This document shows, one piece after another, positions 25,309-37,900 of a stretch of DNA of 64,000 nt (its first letter is position 1; each line of letters begins with the position of its first letter). The position numbers and the translations under genes were made by a program. The notes under the pieces are model-generated. The model was not told the origin of the DNA and ran no database searches. It worked only from the letters and a program-made list of their open reading frames with translations. Source of the DNA: Holacanthus passer (lineage: Eukaryota; Chordata; Actinopteri; Pomacanthidae); assembly GCA_025331565.1 (NCBI GenBank), contig JAFREQ010000012.1, positions 13,010,501 through 13,074,500 on the forward strand. The letters run 5' to 3'.

Positions 25309-26041
25309 AGTTGTTGCTGGACAAAAGAGTAAAATAAACTCAGAAAACTAACAAGCTCTTGTCCTATTCTGTGTGCAATTAATAAAAGTGAAGACAGTAT
25401 AACAAATTGCAGAGTGCAGAACTTCTCAGTCAGTCTTTTAATTAAATGTTTTTTTTTTAAATTTCAGATTCTGTTTTACAAGTTAGTAATTTCTAAATAA
25501 CTTGACAAAGCAACAAGTCGACCAAGTAAATGGACTCAGACTGTAGATGCCTCCTCTGCACATGCGTAATGATCATGTGCTCATATTGAGTAACTCAACT
25601 TTTGACTTCTGCTGAGGAGATGGAGAGGCAGAGAAGGAAGCCTTCCGTAGCTGCAGAGAGTGTGAAAGTGAAGGGTCATGGTCTTTGGACATTAAATGTC
25701 ACAGTCAGGAAGACAGAGATTTGATCCCTCGCTTGCTCCCTCTGTGTCTCTGTGTCTGTATTTACTGAGAAGGTCAGTGAGGGACCGTGCTCTTTTTTCC
25801 ACTGTCTGAGGACTTTAATATCCAAGTATCAATATCAAGACCACTTAAAGGCAAGGGAGGTGGAAATGGGCTTTATGATACTGGAACTTCTGCTGAGAAA
25901 ATGTAAATCTGAACAACATATTTCAGAGTTTTGGGCCTATAATTAGCAGCAGAAACGGGATGATGAGAGAGAAGCTTCCAGGCTATGTTGCAGAAGCCAG
26001 CTTGCATGTCTCTCTGCAGGCTGACGACCTTGACATTCAGA

Positions 26042-26108
26042 GGGGGCGGGGCGAGGAGCAGTGACCTATGAGTGGGGCGTGGCTTCAAACTGTGGTTAAT
26101 CATAAAAA
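26042..26108 (+). promoter_or_regulatory. gapdh: gapdh core promoter elements
   Basis: A GC box GGGGGCGGGGCG at 26042-26053, a second GGGGCGTGGC at about 26073-26082, and a TATA-like ATAAAAA at 26102-26108 lie in order upstream of the non-coding exon. A start near 26130 in the pyrimidine run CTCTTCCCC is inferred. The arrangement fits a strongly expressed housekeeping gene. Confidence 0.6.
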
Positions 26109-26129
26109 CACACAGCTAAACTTTGCTCT

Positions 26130-26179
26130 TCCCCACTCACATCCGGAGTCGCAAGACAGACTGAGGCATCTCACAAACG
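26130..26179 (+). other. gapdh: gapdh non-coding exon 1
   Basis: The exon ends CTCACAAACG before the donor GTAAAT at 26180. Exon 2 starts at 26661 after CTCCTTCCAG, leaving 23 bases of 5' UTR before ATG 26684. The 5' end is inferred from TATA spacing. Confidence 0.55.
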
Positions 26180-26683
26180 GTAAATCCCTTCAATCGTGAA
26201 ATCATTTCAGTCAGAGAGGGTGAGAAAGCTTCAGGGCCTCAGCAACAGGCTGCAGGACTGAATGACTTGATTTAGATCACCTGGGGACAATCTGCATGGG
26301 CTTGACTGAAACTGGTTTGAAACTAAATGTGGTCATAAAGTTAAAAGGAGTTTACTTTAAAGTCCTGTTGTAAATATAATTCTTGCTGCTTATGTGGATG
26401 TAAAGCTGCTTTTCATTGCACATATTCAGTAGGTTTTACACCTGCAGGGAAAGTTCTGGTCTGCAGATTTGCATTGACGTTCACAGGAATTCTTTTCCAT
26501 GTTCATTTATACTCTTTGCTTATCTTAAAACACAATCTTAGAATCTTGTCTGTCATTAAGTGAAAACGAATATATGGCATCATCAATGGATGCTATCATA
26601 AATGTGGGCTTATCAGTATTTAACAGGATGCATTGTTCCTGTTTTCATGTCTCCTTCCAGAGGACTAGAACAACCCAGGCAAC

Positions 26684-29600
26684 ATGGTGAAAGTTGGTAT
26701 CAATGGGTAAGAGCTCATTTTCATTCATTCACCTGACAGAATGAACCAAATCCCCAGAATTCTAAACATGCAATACTCCACTTCCACACTCTCTTATTCG
26801 GCCGCTCTGTCGTCTCTGCACTCCCAACTCATGATGCCACACCTCATCTGTGCATACAGGCTGAATTTAACAGGGATTTACTGCCTTAGATCAAGTTTCA
26901 AAATGCAACGTCTGTGCTTCCTAAAGTTTATTGGTTTGCAAATTAAAAATATACAATTATCATGAAAGATATATGCACTCACATATTTACAAGCAAGCTT
27001 TTAATTACTCACTTTGGTGATTTTAAACTAAAGGCTTATTCAAAGATCTCTCCTTAAGACTCAAGGCAAGCTGAACAAAATTGCATTAAATACAATGAGT
27101 CCACAAAGATGATAAATGATGGACAGTATGTAAGAATTTAACTACATTACTGGAACATGAAGGATAGGATATGACACGAAACAAAACAATGGACAGCCTT
27201 TTAAAGCCTTCAATATGGAGGAATAACTCCTCAGGTCCTCTTCTATGTCACTGAGGCTCTGAATGATTAAACAAGCCCATGTTGAAAGTCACAGGATAAC
27301 TGCAGTCTCCCTGTGATTAATTAATAGTGACTCCATACAGCAGCTGAAGAACAAAATGTTTTGCTATGGAGGACATGCACAGATGCACATACGGTCACCT
27401 GGCTTTGAACTTTGCCCCTCAGCAGATAACAATGTGGACTTGAACATGGGGGGGGGGGTCATTCAACGGTGGATTGTTTTTCTGCTGTCTGAAGTGGAGG
27501 TGGACCTGCGTAACTTAAATGTTATTGACTGCACATAATGTGACGTTAAAGTCTCCCTATCTGTTTCGTGGATCTGCTCTTTATCTCTCCGCCCCTCTTC
27601 CTCCTCCCCCACTGTCTGAGAACAGAGTGTATCTGTGCCAGGATTTTGGACCCACGGTTTAAAAAGTAACTCAGCTGCCTGATCAAACAGTGCACTGCCG
27701 TCACCAGGATTACCACATGAGAGGTTCATTTCGACTTTAGCCCCCAGAGAGGAGTGTGTGAGAGCAACACACCCCTCCCTCGGCACCTCCTCCTGAACCT
27801 TGCCCTTCCCTTAGCTGCGGTTTCAGGTCTCCTGAGGAGTCATGTATCTCACAAAGAAAAAAACACAACAGCAATGTGACGTATGTGAATCTCACTTTTA
27901 CATTTTCATGACTCCCCAGGAGACCTGAAAGGGAATCTCACTTTTACATATTCATAACTGATTATTTCCACTTCATCAGCATCTGGAGCTTCGGTCCACT
28001 GATGTTCATGACATGAAACATGACTGTGATCACGTCATCCAGTGACTTTGAACATGTGTAGATGATCTCATAACGCCACCTAGAGGCCAAACTAAGAAAC
28101 AACACTGTTCACTTTTCAGATTCGGCCGTATTGGTCGTCTGGTGACCCGTGCTGCCTTCACCTCCAAGAAGGTGGAGATTGTGGCCATCAATGACCCCTT
28201 CATCGACCTGGAGTACATGGTGAGTCAGGAAGATGGCTTGAAACATAAGGCATCAAGGTTTGAAATCCACACCAGCCATTAGTCATGATGCTGGTAGCTT
28301 TTTCAGTTCTCTAAGGAGCTTGGAAAGTTTGGAAAATGAGTCACTCAATGCAATTGAAGAGGAGTTAAATATTTGTTCATGCCATTTTCTGACATTGTAT
28401 CTGTGCACGCTGGCTAAATTAAATAAGACAGTATGTAATATAATAATATCCTCTCCTGCTTCCTTATTCATAAGGAATGGCATAATGTCTCATCCTCTTT
28501 ACATTTTGTCTTTAGGTCTACATGTTCAAGTATGACTCCACTCACGGCCGCTTCAAGGGTGAGGTCAAGGTTGAGGGTGACAAACTGATCATCGACGGAC
28601 AGAAAATCACCGTTTTCCACGAGTGAGTTCACTTAACAGGCTTCTAATGTAGAAAGTATTTTTGTTTAATGAGTTTCACAGACGTGCACCTTTAGCCAAA
28701 GAAAGCATTTGTTGCAACTTTTCTCTCCCCTTTTTTTTTTTTTCAGGAGGGACCCCGCTAATATCAAATGGGGTGATGCTGGTGCCCAGTACGTGGTTGA
28801 GTCCACTGGTGTGTTCACCACCATCGAGAAGGCCTCTGTACGTGCTCAGTCCAAACCTTTGACAAACTGATCATGAAAACAATCATGACATGTGATGTGC
28901 AAAAAAGGACGTAGATTAATTGCCATTTCCAAACACATTGCAGGCTCACTTGAAGGGTGGTGCCAAGAGAGTCATCATCTCTGCACCCAGTGCTGATGCC
29001 CCCATGTTTGTCATGGGTGTCAACCACGAGAAGTACGACAACTCCCTCCCAGTTGTCAGGTAAGAATCAAATCATTTGCAAACAAACAGTTTTACGAGCC
29101 CATGTAATAATCTCCTTTATACAATCATGTGTTTGGCAAAGTGTTGAACCTCTCTCCATCCTTGCTTGTGAACGACTGAGTCTTTCCAGGATGAACCTTT
29201 CATGCCCAAACCGGTGTTTTTGGATCAGTCCACAACTTTTGTTGCTCCTGTCCCAACTTGTTTGAAACATGTTGCTGCCATCAAATTCAGAATAAGCAGA
29301 TTTGTTTTTACAAAAATCAATGAAGTTAATGAGGTCAAACATTATATATATTTTCTTTGTACTGTTTTTTATGTCAAAAAGGATTAGCAAATTATTACAA
29401 TCTTATTTGTTTTACACAGCATCCCAACATTTTTGTAATGTGTTTTTGGTTTTCTGTCATACAAATACTAAATGGTGCCTTTATTTTGAAACTCTGTTAA
29501 CTGATGCTATTACTTTGCCTCTCAACAGCAACGCTTCCTGCACAACCAACTGCCTGGCCCCCCTGGCCAAGGTCATCCATGACAACTTTGGCATCATTGA

Positions 29601-31346
29601 GGGCCTGATGGTGAGGATTAAAACACTCTGCCTGCGAACAATCTGGCAGAGAGATGCTAAACAGTCTCTAAAACCAGATTAACAAACAGCCCAAAATGAC
29701 TTTACAAAGTTAAAGGGGGAGGTTAAGCCACATTTAATCATCCTCTCGCTTTTCCTCTCGGTGTCCATCAGAGCACAGTTCATGCCATCACTGCCACCCA
29801 GAAGACTGTGGACGGTCCCTCCGGCAAGCTGTGGAGGGACGGCCGCGGTGCCAGCCAGAACATCATCCCCGCCTCTACTGGTGCTGCCAAGGCTGTCGGC
29901 AAGGTCATCCCCGAGCTCAACGGGTCAGCGCCAACAACACATAACTTATAGTGTAATATGTTATCGTATAAACAGGAGTCGCACTGAATTCAGTTTGTGA
30001 CATTAAGCTTCTGAATGTCTGCGTTTTACAGTAAGCTGACCGGCATGGCCTTCCGCGTCCCCACCCCCAACGTGTCAGTGGTTGACCTGACAGTCCGTCT
30101 GGAGAAACCCGTGAGTGACCACAAGAAGAATTCATAACATTTAATGAACTAAAATTAATTTTACTGGAAGTCTAGTAATATTCGATGATTTCTTACTGTC
30201 CACAACGTTCATGAAAAGCCTGAAAGCGGCAATGAATTTATTCTAACAAGTATTTCCAGCAACTACAGTGCTCACATTGATGGTAGTTTATTTTGAGTCA
30301 CTCCCTCATATCTCGTCCTTTTGTCAGAAATGATAACTAGCACAACAAATGTGTATTGTCTACACACTTTTTACTCCATTTTAGAGTAATATTACAGTGC
30401 CCGTGTTTAGCCCTGTGTGTGCCCTGTTTAGGAAATTACTTATCCTTTCTTAAAAATGAAATTATTTTTTCCCACCATTTCCCTTTAAACACACCTGTCT
30501 CACACCTGTCTGCTTCTTTTAATTTATTTTACTTTTTGTAAGTACTCAGGACATTTTATAATCCTTTTTTTTTAATTTTAGACACATTCTTTTTGCAAAA
30601 GAATATCTACATCTTGTACTTCCTATCCATTGTAATATATTCTGTATTCTCTAATAGTCTCACTGTTTTCTCTGTGAGTGTTACATCACCTGTTTCTGTT
30701 TGTATATTCGTGATTCATGTGTTTTAAAGGGGGCTTGAGGCTGAGTGTTGGAGACAGGCAGAAAACAGAAATTGATTGTGGATTTAAGTCTTTTCAGATA
30801 AATTTTGATAACACCAGAGTTGTCCTTTTTAAAAAGTTAGTTTATATGTTAATAATGCAATTTTGTGTGATAAATAAATCTTACTTGAATACAAATGAAT
30901 GTTTTCTTCTCAACAGGCCAAATATGACGACATCAAGAAGGTTGTGAAGGCTGCAGCTGATGGACCCATGAAGGGCATTCTGGGATACACAGAGCACCAG
31001 GTATGTGTTTGTCCCCTCATTCTGACCTCCTTAAACTGCTGTTGGTCAATATTCTGATTAACGCGTCCTCTCTCTTCGCCCTCCTGCAGGTCGTCTCCAC
31101 AGACTTCAACGGCGACTCTCACTCCTCCATCTTTGATGCCGGCGCTGGCATTGCCCTCAACGACAACTTTGTCAAGCTGGTCTCATGGTATGTCTTCATC
31201 ATGGATTACTTTCATATCCAAGCATTTATTTCCAGTGATTCATATTCATCTTTTTTTTCCCTTGCTTCTCAACCAGGTACGACAACGAGTTCGGATACAG
31301 CAACCGTGTCTGCGACCTGATGGCCCACATGTCTTCCAAGGAGTAA
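26684..31346 (+). CDS. gapdh: Glyceraldehyde-3-phosphate dehydrogenase
   Basis: Cytosolic glycolytic enzyme that oxidatively phosphorylates glyceraldehyde-3-phosphate with NAD+. Coding exons: 26684-26706, 28120-28219, 28516-28622, 28747-28837, 28944-29059, 29529-29610, 29772-29923, 30032-30110, 30917-31000, 31090-31187, 31277-31346. They sum to 1002 bases, exactly the 333 residues usual for the family. The N-terminal MVKVGINGFGRIGRLV is the Rossmann NAD-binding start. Catalytic Cys150 lies in NASCTTNCLAPLAK and the base His177 in STVHAITATQK. The C-terminus is WYDNEFGYSNRVCDLMAHM. All catalytic residues are intact and no exon is broken, so it is a working gene and not a processed copy. Lying between ncapd2 and iffo1, it is the orthologue of mammalian GAPDH and not the sperm-type GAPDHS. 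Confidence 0.97.
27821..27952. repeat. Hairpin-forming inverted repeat with a 46-bp direct repeat, gapdh intron 1 of the CDS
   Basis: Arms 27821-27844 and 27907-27930 are complementary at 23 of 24 positions (TTTCAGGTCTCCTGAGGAGT against its inverse), around a 62-base loop. GAATCTCACTTTTACAT occurs at 27887-27903 and again at 27933-27949. It resembles a very short inverted-repeat element or a small local rearrangement. Confidence 0.75.
29067..29445 (-). mobile_element. Short TIR-type element (GTTGGGAC family), gapdh intron between coding exons 5 and 6
   Basis: The reverse complement of this stretch follows 35845-36300 nearly end to end. Shared text includes GTTTGGCAAAGTGTTGAACC, AGGATGAACCTTTCATGCCC, TTTTGGATCAGTCCACAA, TTGTCCCAACTTGTTTG-like blocks and GCATCCCAACATTTTTG at the end. 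It begins within a few bases of the splice donor at 29060 yet leaves that donor usable. The family is abundant in teleosts. Confidence 0.75.
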
Positions 31347-31643
31347 ACCAAACCGTTTGACGTCACTGCACTGTGCCACATCAGCTACATTCTTCTGATA
31401 CCAGAGTTGTACATTTACAATAAGGCGTTGTATTATCTACGACTCTGCCTGGTTCCATCAGATAGTCGACCTCCATTAGATGCCTGAGGAAAAGTCCCAC
31501 AGAGAGCAAACGAAAAAGATCTAAATTGGTGACCAATTACTTTTTTGTATTTGTTAAATTCCCTGTTCTGTTCTTGTGTGAGATGGAGTGAAGGTGTGAG
31601 AGTCTGTCTGTCTGTACTACTGAAGTACTGCAGTCAGAGGTGG

Positions 31644-31649
31644 AATAAA
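31644..31649 (+). terminator. gapdh: gapdh poly(A) signal
   Basis: AATAAA lies about 300 bases after the stop, preceded by a TG-rich 3' UTR and followed by a GT-rich stretch (CTCTGTTTGTGAG), as expected for cleavage. Confidence 0.75.
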
Positions 31650-33960
31650 GTCCTCTGTTTGTGAGATTCATGTCCTCCTTTTCTCTCGTCACTGCACAAA
31701 ACAAGTCTATAGGGAAACTGCTCCCATGGGGTTGATGCTGATATCAGTACATGGATTCTTATATGGACCAGTGACTTTAGCAAACCTTTCTAGGATGTGT
31801 CTATCTGTATATGGATGGATAATTTATTGATCCTGAGGGAAAGTTATGTGTCCAGTAGCTTATACAATGCAAAACACTGATACACTCAAGAATTGAATAA
31901 GTGTAGTCATCAGAACTATTGAGCCATCGGAGCTGTCATTATAATGATGTGCTAATGGTACTGAAAAAGAGATTAAAAGCAGCACACGGGTAATGATCCC
32001 TGTAGAAAATATTAAATTAAAATTGAAGATCAATATATATATATAAAATGCTAATTGTTCACAAAGCTAACTCACAGTCCAGCAGCCCGATGAGAGAATT
32101 TAGGTGAGCATTCAGTTTCATCCAACCATCAATGGGAGAGGCTGAATGAGTCAAATCATTTTCATCCTCAAACCGTTCACTGACCCTTGGTGGCTGATGC
32201 ATAGGCATAGGGTCATCGTGAGATAACCACTCCAGCAGGATATAAACGTTTCATCACAGGATAAGGGTGATCATTTGGAAGTACTTAGTATTGATTTGTT
32301 GTGACCCTTCCCTTTAAAGGGACCCAAATCATACCATCACAATGCCTCCTACAGTATAACAGAGCCAGCCGATCCCCTCACTGTAAGGTCAAGCATTCAG
32401 GTTCTCTTGTTGTACGTCACATGTATTCACCTGCTTATTGAGAAGGATGACTCATCTGGCCATTTCACTTTTTTCACATCTCTGTAGACAAGTGCTGATG
32501 CTTTTTGCACCGCTGAACGCTCAAATGTGCATTCATCTTTGTAATTAGATGCACCGCAGCCCTACTTTAATATCCGTCTCTGTGTAGTTGCTATGTAATT
32601 GACATTCTCAGTCACCTGAGGAAAAGCTGCTCCTCTGTTTATCTTTGCATCTCACACGTTTGCACGAACATCACTGATGTCTTTCCCGTAAATTTAAATG
32701 CAGATGTCATTTCAGTCACTGTTCCTATTGAGACACCGCCTAGTTGTGCAGTCTTTGTGACTGAAGCTCCTCCTATCCATGATCCCACAATGAATCCAAA
32801 AATCACTTCAATATTTTCCTCTTGTCGTCTTGATATAAAATCAGAATCCACTGGGGCTGCTCAGCATTTTTATACAACCACAGAGCAAGATCGGATGTTA
32901 ATTGTAAAAGCATCTGCATTCGTTATGTTTTCCACTCATTTATTCGTGTTTTTCCTTGAATTAGTCGCCTGTCTTTAGTTGATCAATTACCTCCTGTGGG
33001 AGTACATCTACAGCTCCTAATTGCTTTGTCTCTTGATTATGTGTAAACCGTGGAGGATAATTTCTGCAGGTTCAGCCGCTCACATAAATTCTTGTGTCAC
33101 CATATTGCTTTTATAGAACAATCACATGATCTAATCATAAAATATTTTTCCCTCTACCCCCTTTTAGTCCTGTTCAATACCTGGTCCATCTGGGAGAGTC
33201 CTGTATGACGACTAACACGACCTGACAAAAGCCCGTTATAATGGTTCAATATGAGCCTTTTATGAACGATGCCTGCAGGTGATTTTCTCTCATGAAATGG
33301 CAAAGAGTGTGACAAATTCATTCAACTAAACCTCCCATGATTTTTCCTTTTGTGAATTGACACAGTTCCTAAGTGTCATGTGTTTGTGTTTTATTTTACA
33401 ATTTCTCCAGTAGACCCCCACCAAGAGGCTCCTAATGTAAATGTGGGACAACAGGTCATACAATTACTGGATGTAGTTTTCAGAGCTCACCATGAGTCTT
33501 TTTCAGTCAGTCCCAATGTATGTGTGTGTGTATGTGTGTGACAGAGAGACAGATGGACATGTGAACAGACAGGGAGATGAACAGACAGACAGGTGAACAG
33601 ACAGACAGACAGGTGAAGGGATAGCCAGACAGGTGAACGGACAGACAGGTGAACAGATTTCAGATTTGCCCCCAGTATTAAATTCATGGCTGCATCCTTG
33701 AATGAGTGAATAAAAAAGAATGAGAGTGAGATATAAGGTGGGATGGAGGTTAATCTCCCTCAAACACCCCTCCCCCTGTCTTTCTCTCTCTCTGTTTCTC
33801 TCTCTCTCACACACACACTGTTCCTCAGTTTGCGTGTCTCTCGCTGATCATTTCTAAGCCAGACTGATTGATTGTGAACTGCAATTTTTCTCTCCAGTGA
33901 AATGCCACATGGATTTTCAGATTAAGATTATAGAAAAATATAAGAGAAGATTTTTCCTGT
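31650..33960. other. Intergenic, gapdh to opsin
   Basis: No gene is seen. There is a possible LINE-tail remnant at about 31815-31860 (GGATAATTTATTGATCCTGA) and a GACA/GGTGAACAGACA tract at 33538-33655. Reading frames there are repeat artefacts. Near 33945-34009 a segment ending CAGACCAGAGGAAG before GTGAGT could be a non-coding first exon of the opsin gene. Confidence 0.5.
33538..33655. repeat. GACA-rich microsatellite
   Basis: Imperfect units of GACAGACAGACAGG and GGTGAACAGACA. It is related in composition to the opsin terminal microsatellite at 39379-39705. Confidence 0.85.
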
Positions 33961-34874
33961 AAAGAGCTGAGAGTCCACAGGAGCGGACTGACAGACAGAC
34001 CAGAGGAAGGTGAGTTGTGATGCTTTGTTTTACAATGTGTTTTTCTGCAGCTAACACATTGCACATTTAAAAAGCAATTGGGGAAGAGTAATTTCAGTTG
34101 ATCTTTCCTTGATGTGACTCTGTTCAATAATCTTTTTTTTAATCTTTGAGTTTATCACCCTGTTGAAGACTCTGCTGACCACCTGCTGGGATCATCAGAG
34201 AGTAAATGCCAAGTCCTGCAGGGACAAATGGCTGAGGAAAGATCATCAACCAGCCTTTAGTTGTTATAATTACTCATTTATTTATTTTAAGATACAGGAT
34301 ACTGATAATAAATTTAATATAGAAATGTACCCCTCTGATTTAGATAATACTGAAACCTTAACAATCAGTATAAAAATCTGTATAGTATTTGAAGAAATGT
34401 CCCATAAAGCTACAAATTATGTTGCAACCAGAGAAGAGCTGTCAGCAAATGGAGGCAAGATGACATTACATGATTGGTTTGATCTGCCTTCATTTACATT
34501 AATCTATGCAACTGTCCACTTTTGATATTAACATTTATGTATTTGATAATGCTTTGTCAGAAGAAACACGAACTAAGAAATGTTCTTTTAATTTTGCATG
34601 TACTGCAGGGGCCAATGAGCAGTGACTTGTCTTTGAAACTGTGAAATATCTCTCACTCACTGTCCTGTTTTACAAGCTCCTGAGCTTCTTTTGTCTGCAT
34701 ATTATGAGCAGAAGAAAGATTAAAACTGAGTGAACATTTAATCTGAAACCATGCAGAAATCAGGATACAATAATTCCCGTGCTCTCAGGCATTTCCCTCC
34801 TCATGGGAAACTTTGATTTTGCAGTTGGCAAAGTGTCACATATATTTTACTTTTGTCTGTTTTTGTGCCTTCAG

Positions 34875-34950
34875 TGGCTCTTTGAGGCTCCAGGAGCTGC
34901 TTCTCCTCTCTGTATGCTGCTGTGGGTCAGTCGTCTATCCATGGGAGAGG
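34875..34950 (+). promoter_or_regulatory. Opsin 5' leader with out-of-frame upstream AUGs
   Basis: After the acceptor at 34873-34874 (GTGCCTTCAG) the leader has ATGs at 34914 and 34941. Both are in a frame different from the opsin ATG at 34951 and continue past it. The 34951 start is chosen because it yields the conserved LSPSADLAV region in frame. Translation may be reduced by these upstream starts. Confidence 0.5.
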
Positions 34951-37900
34951 ATGGCTCACAGGGGGGCTCCTGGTTTGTACCCTCATCCACCCACCTTTGT
35001 CTCCCAACTGTCCCCCTCTGCAGACCTGGCTGTTGCCATTTTCCTCACATTCACAGGTCAGCAACAGAACATTTTTATCATCATGTCAATCTCAGGTTTC
35101 ATCAATGTGAGAATAAAATCACACGTTATATGTGCTGTGACTTATTATCCTTTACTCATGTTGGGGCGGGTAAAGTTTTCTTTTTGTTCTAAAGACCAAA
35201 ACCAGGCATTGTCTCATTAAAAGCAGAACACAAACCACTTTCATGGAGCTGAACAACAGAGAAAAACTCACTGCCTCTGGATCTAAAAACATTATCGTCA
35301 CTGTTTGGTTCACACAACAAATCGAGCTGCAGATAAACAGATGCTCTTCTCTCACAGTCAGACTTGTTAACATTGCTTTGGGCTTCATCTGGGTTCATTT
35401 GCTTCCTGTGGAGCAGCATGTGTGTTCAGGTGATCGAGCTGGTTAGTGTGCAAAAAACAAGAAGTGAGTAACTCTAATCTTCGTGGAGCCCACTGCATGT
35501 AATCATGCTCAGTTGGTATTTCTAGGATTTAGCGACCACATTTAAAATCACTGCGATAAGATGAACCAGTATGACATTATTCAACTCTTGCTTTGTGTTT
35601 TATTTCCCCCGTTATTACTCTTTCTGCAGGTGTCATTTCAGTTCTGGGGAACGGCACTGTGCTGTTAGTCTGCTGTAGAAAAAGAAAGAAGCTCAGACCT
35701 CCGGAGCTCATGACCATCAACCTGGCTGTCTGCGATTTTGGTTTCAGCCTCTTTGGAGCTCCATTTTTCATCATTTCCAGGTACAGAACACTTTATCAAC
35801 CAATAAGCAGTCAGCATAATGTGAGTATAATGCAAACCTGCTTTTAAAGAAGTTGGGACACTTTGTAAAACATAAATGAAACAGAATGTGATGACATATA
35901 TCATTTTTGACATATACTCAATTGAAAACAGTACAAAGATAATATGTTTAATGTTTGACCTCATCAGCTTCATTGATTTTGTAAATATGATTTGGTGGCA
36001 GCAACACGTTTCAAACGAGTTGGGACAATAGCAACAAAAGACTGAAAGTTGTGGACTGATCCAAAAACACCTGTTTGGATCATTCCACAGGTAAAACAGG
36101 TTCATTGGTAACAGGTGATAGTATCATGATTGGGTATGAAAGGTTCATCCTGGAAAGACTTGTTCACAAGCAAGGATGGAGCGAGGTTCAACACTTTGTC
36201 AAACACATGATTGTAGAAAGGAGATGACTACATGGGCTCAGGAAGACCTTGTAAAACTGTTGTCGGTAAACACAGTTTGTCTGTAAATGATTGCATTTTG
36301 TTGGAAGTGTTAACTAACAACATCTAGACCAGCAGCCATTCGTCAGAGACAGAAGGTGACGATCTATTAAGCCGGAGGACTAAAGCCCTTCTCTCCCTCT
36401 GTCAGCCTGTGTCATGCCTGGGTGTTTGGGGAGACCGGGTGCCTCTGGTATGGCGTCCAAGGCTTTGTGTTTGGCATCGGCTCTCTGCTCACCACCTGCC
36501 TCATCTCTGTGGACCGCTGCCTGAAGATCTGCTGCTTAAGATACGGCAAGTCTGACGTCTTCCTCGGGCACAAACCTAAACTGTGCAACACACAAACATG
36601 ACTAAATCCATCTGACGTTTCCTGAATAAAGTTCACGCTTCCAAGGCCACGCAGGTTTTTACACAAGTCTCACTTATGCAACATATGTATTCCAGTCTAT
36701 ACAATCCTCTTTTTCTTTTACGCAAGTATTGATTTAAAGATTGATTTAAAAGCCAATTGGTGAATGCTTAGGTAACACAAAAAGCCAATTAGACTCGCTG
36801 ATGTTTCAAGAAATTGGCAAAAGTGAAATGTCAAGAATTCCTACGAGGTTTAGTGCACATTATGCTTACATATGGACCTGCTGCTTTATTAGTCACACTA
36901 AGTTCAGTAAGTGGATGCTTCTTGTCTCTCTAGGTCAATGGATCGAGAGGCGCCATGTGTCTCTGTCCATAGTGCTGCTGTGGGTTTACACATTGTTCTG
37001 GGCCTTATTGCCGGCTTTTGGCTTTGGAAGTTATGGACCAGAACCTTATGGGACCAGCTGCACCATCAACTGGTAATCTCAGATTTAATTTAGAGAGCTG
37101 CTTCATGCCCTACTGTTCACATACACTAAAGTCTGCAGACATCTGTGTGTCTCTCATTTGTATTCTTCATGCATTTGCAGAAGCATGCATGTGATAACCA
37201 GCCTGTATCATTGTTTCAAGGTGGAGAATGAGGTCGTCTCTGAATGACAGAATCTATATTTTCCTCATCCTGACATTATGCTTTGGATTTCCTACCCTCA
37301 CCATCGTCACTTCATATTTGGCTATCCTGCTGACGGTGAGGACAGCTGCTGCTTCATGGCACAAAATGGAGGATCTGGGAGCTGTGCCTGTATTCTGTCA
37401 TTATTTTATTGTAATGCATTTTAGTCATTAGTTTAAAGTAAGTGTGTAGCTATGAAAAAAATGCAACTCTGGCACCCCCTAGTGATAGCACTGAAAAAGA
37501 CACAGCATGCAACTACATTTTCAGGGACCCAGGGGATTATCAAATGAGCAAAGCAAGAAAATGCCCTGTTGACCCAGATACTCAGGGGCTCAAAAGGCCC
37601 TACATTCATTAGGTGTCCGTTGGGCTCTGGTAGTTTTTTAAATTGCAAATTTCTTTAAGGATACGCAGCCCTAAAGCACTGTTACAACCCATGTCTCGAG
37701 GGGAAACGAATGCAACATAAAGCCTTTTGGTGTTTGGTGATGAGGTTGTGTTTTTCAGGAGCAGGTTGTTTGACAAATTTGGATACATACATCAAACAAT
37801 ATAGGGCAGCTGCAAAAAAATAACAGCCTGTGAGTGTTTTCAAATCAGTGGCAGAAATATAACGGATCCACCGACGTGTCCAACACAAATATAAAGGGAA

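Larger units (their letters stand above)
21830..26040. other. Intergenic, natriuretic peptide gene to gapdh
   Basis: No gene is found. It holds the hAT-like element at 23280-23717, a LINE-type tail at 24356-24415 and a tRNA-derived SINE at 25115-25308. The rest is AT-rich sequence without sustained coding frames. Confidence 0.6.

Noticed and set aside
26684..31346. Processed gapdh pseudogene
   Set aside because: The gene has 11 intact coding exons with consensus introns and a full 333-residue frame, unlike retrocopies.
33487..33814. Bottom-strand frames rich in LSVCLSVH repeats
   Set aside because: They are translations of the GACA microsatellite and the adjoining GA-rich sequence.
34163..34525. 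120-residue open frame
   Set aside because: It lies between the proposed opsin leader exon and first coding exon, lacks an ATG start at its limit, is AT-biased and resembles no family.
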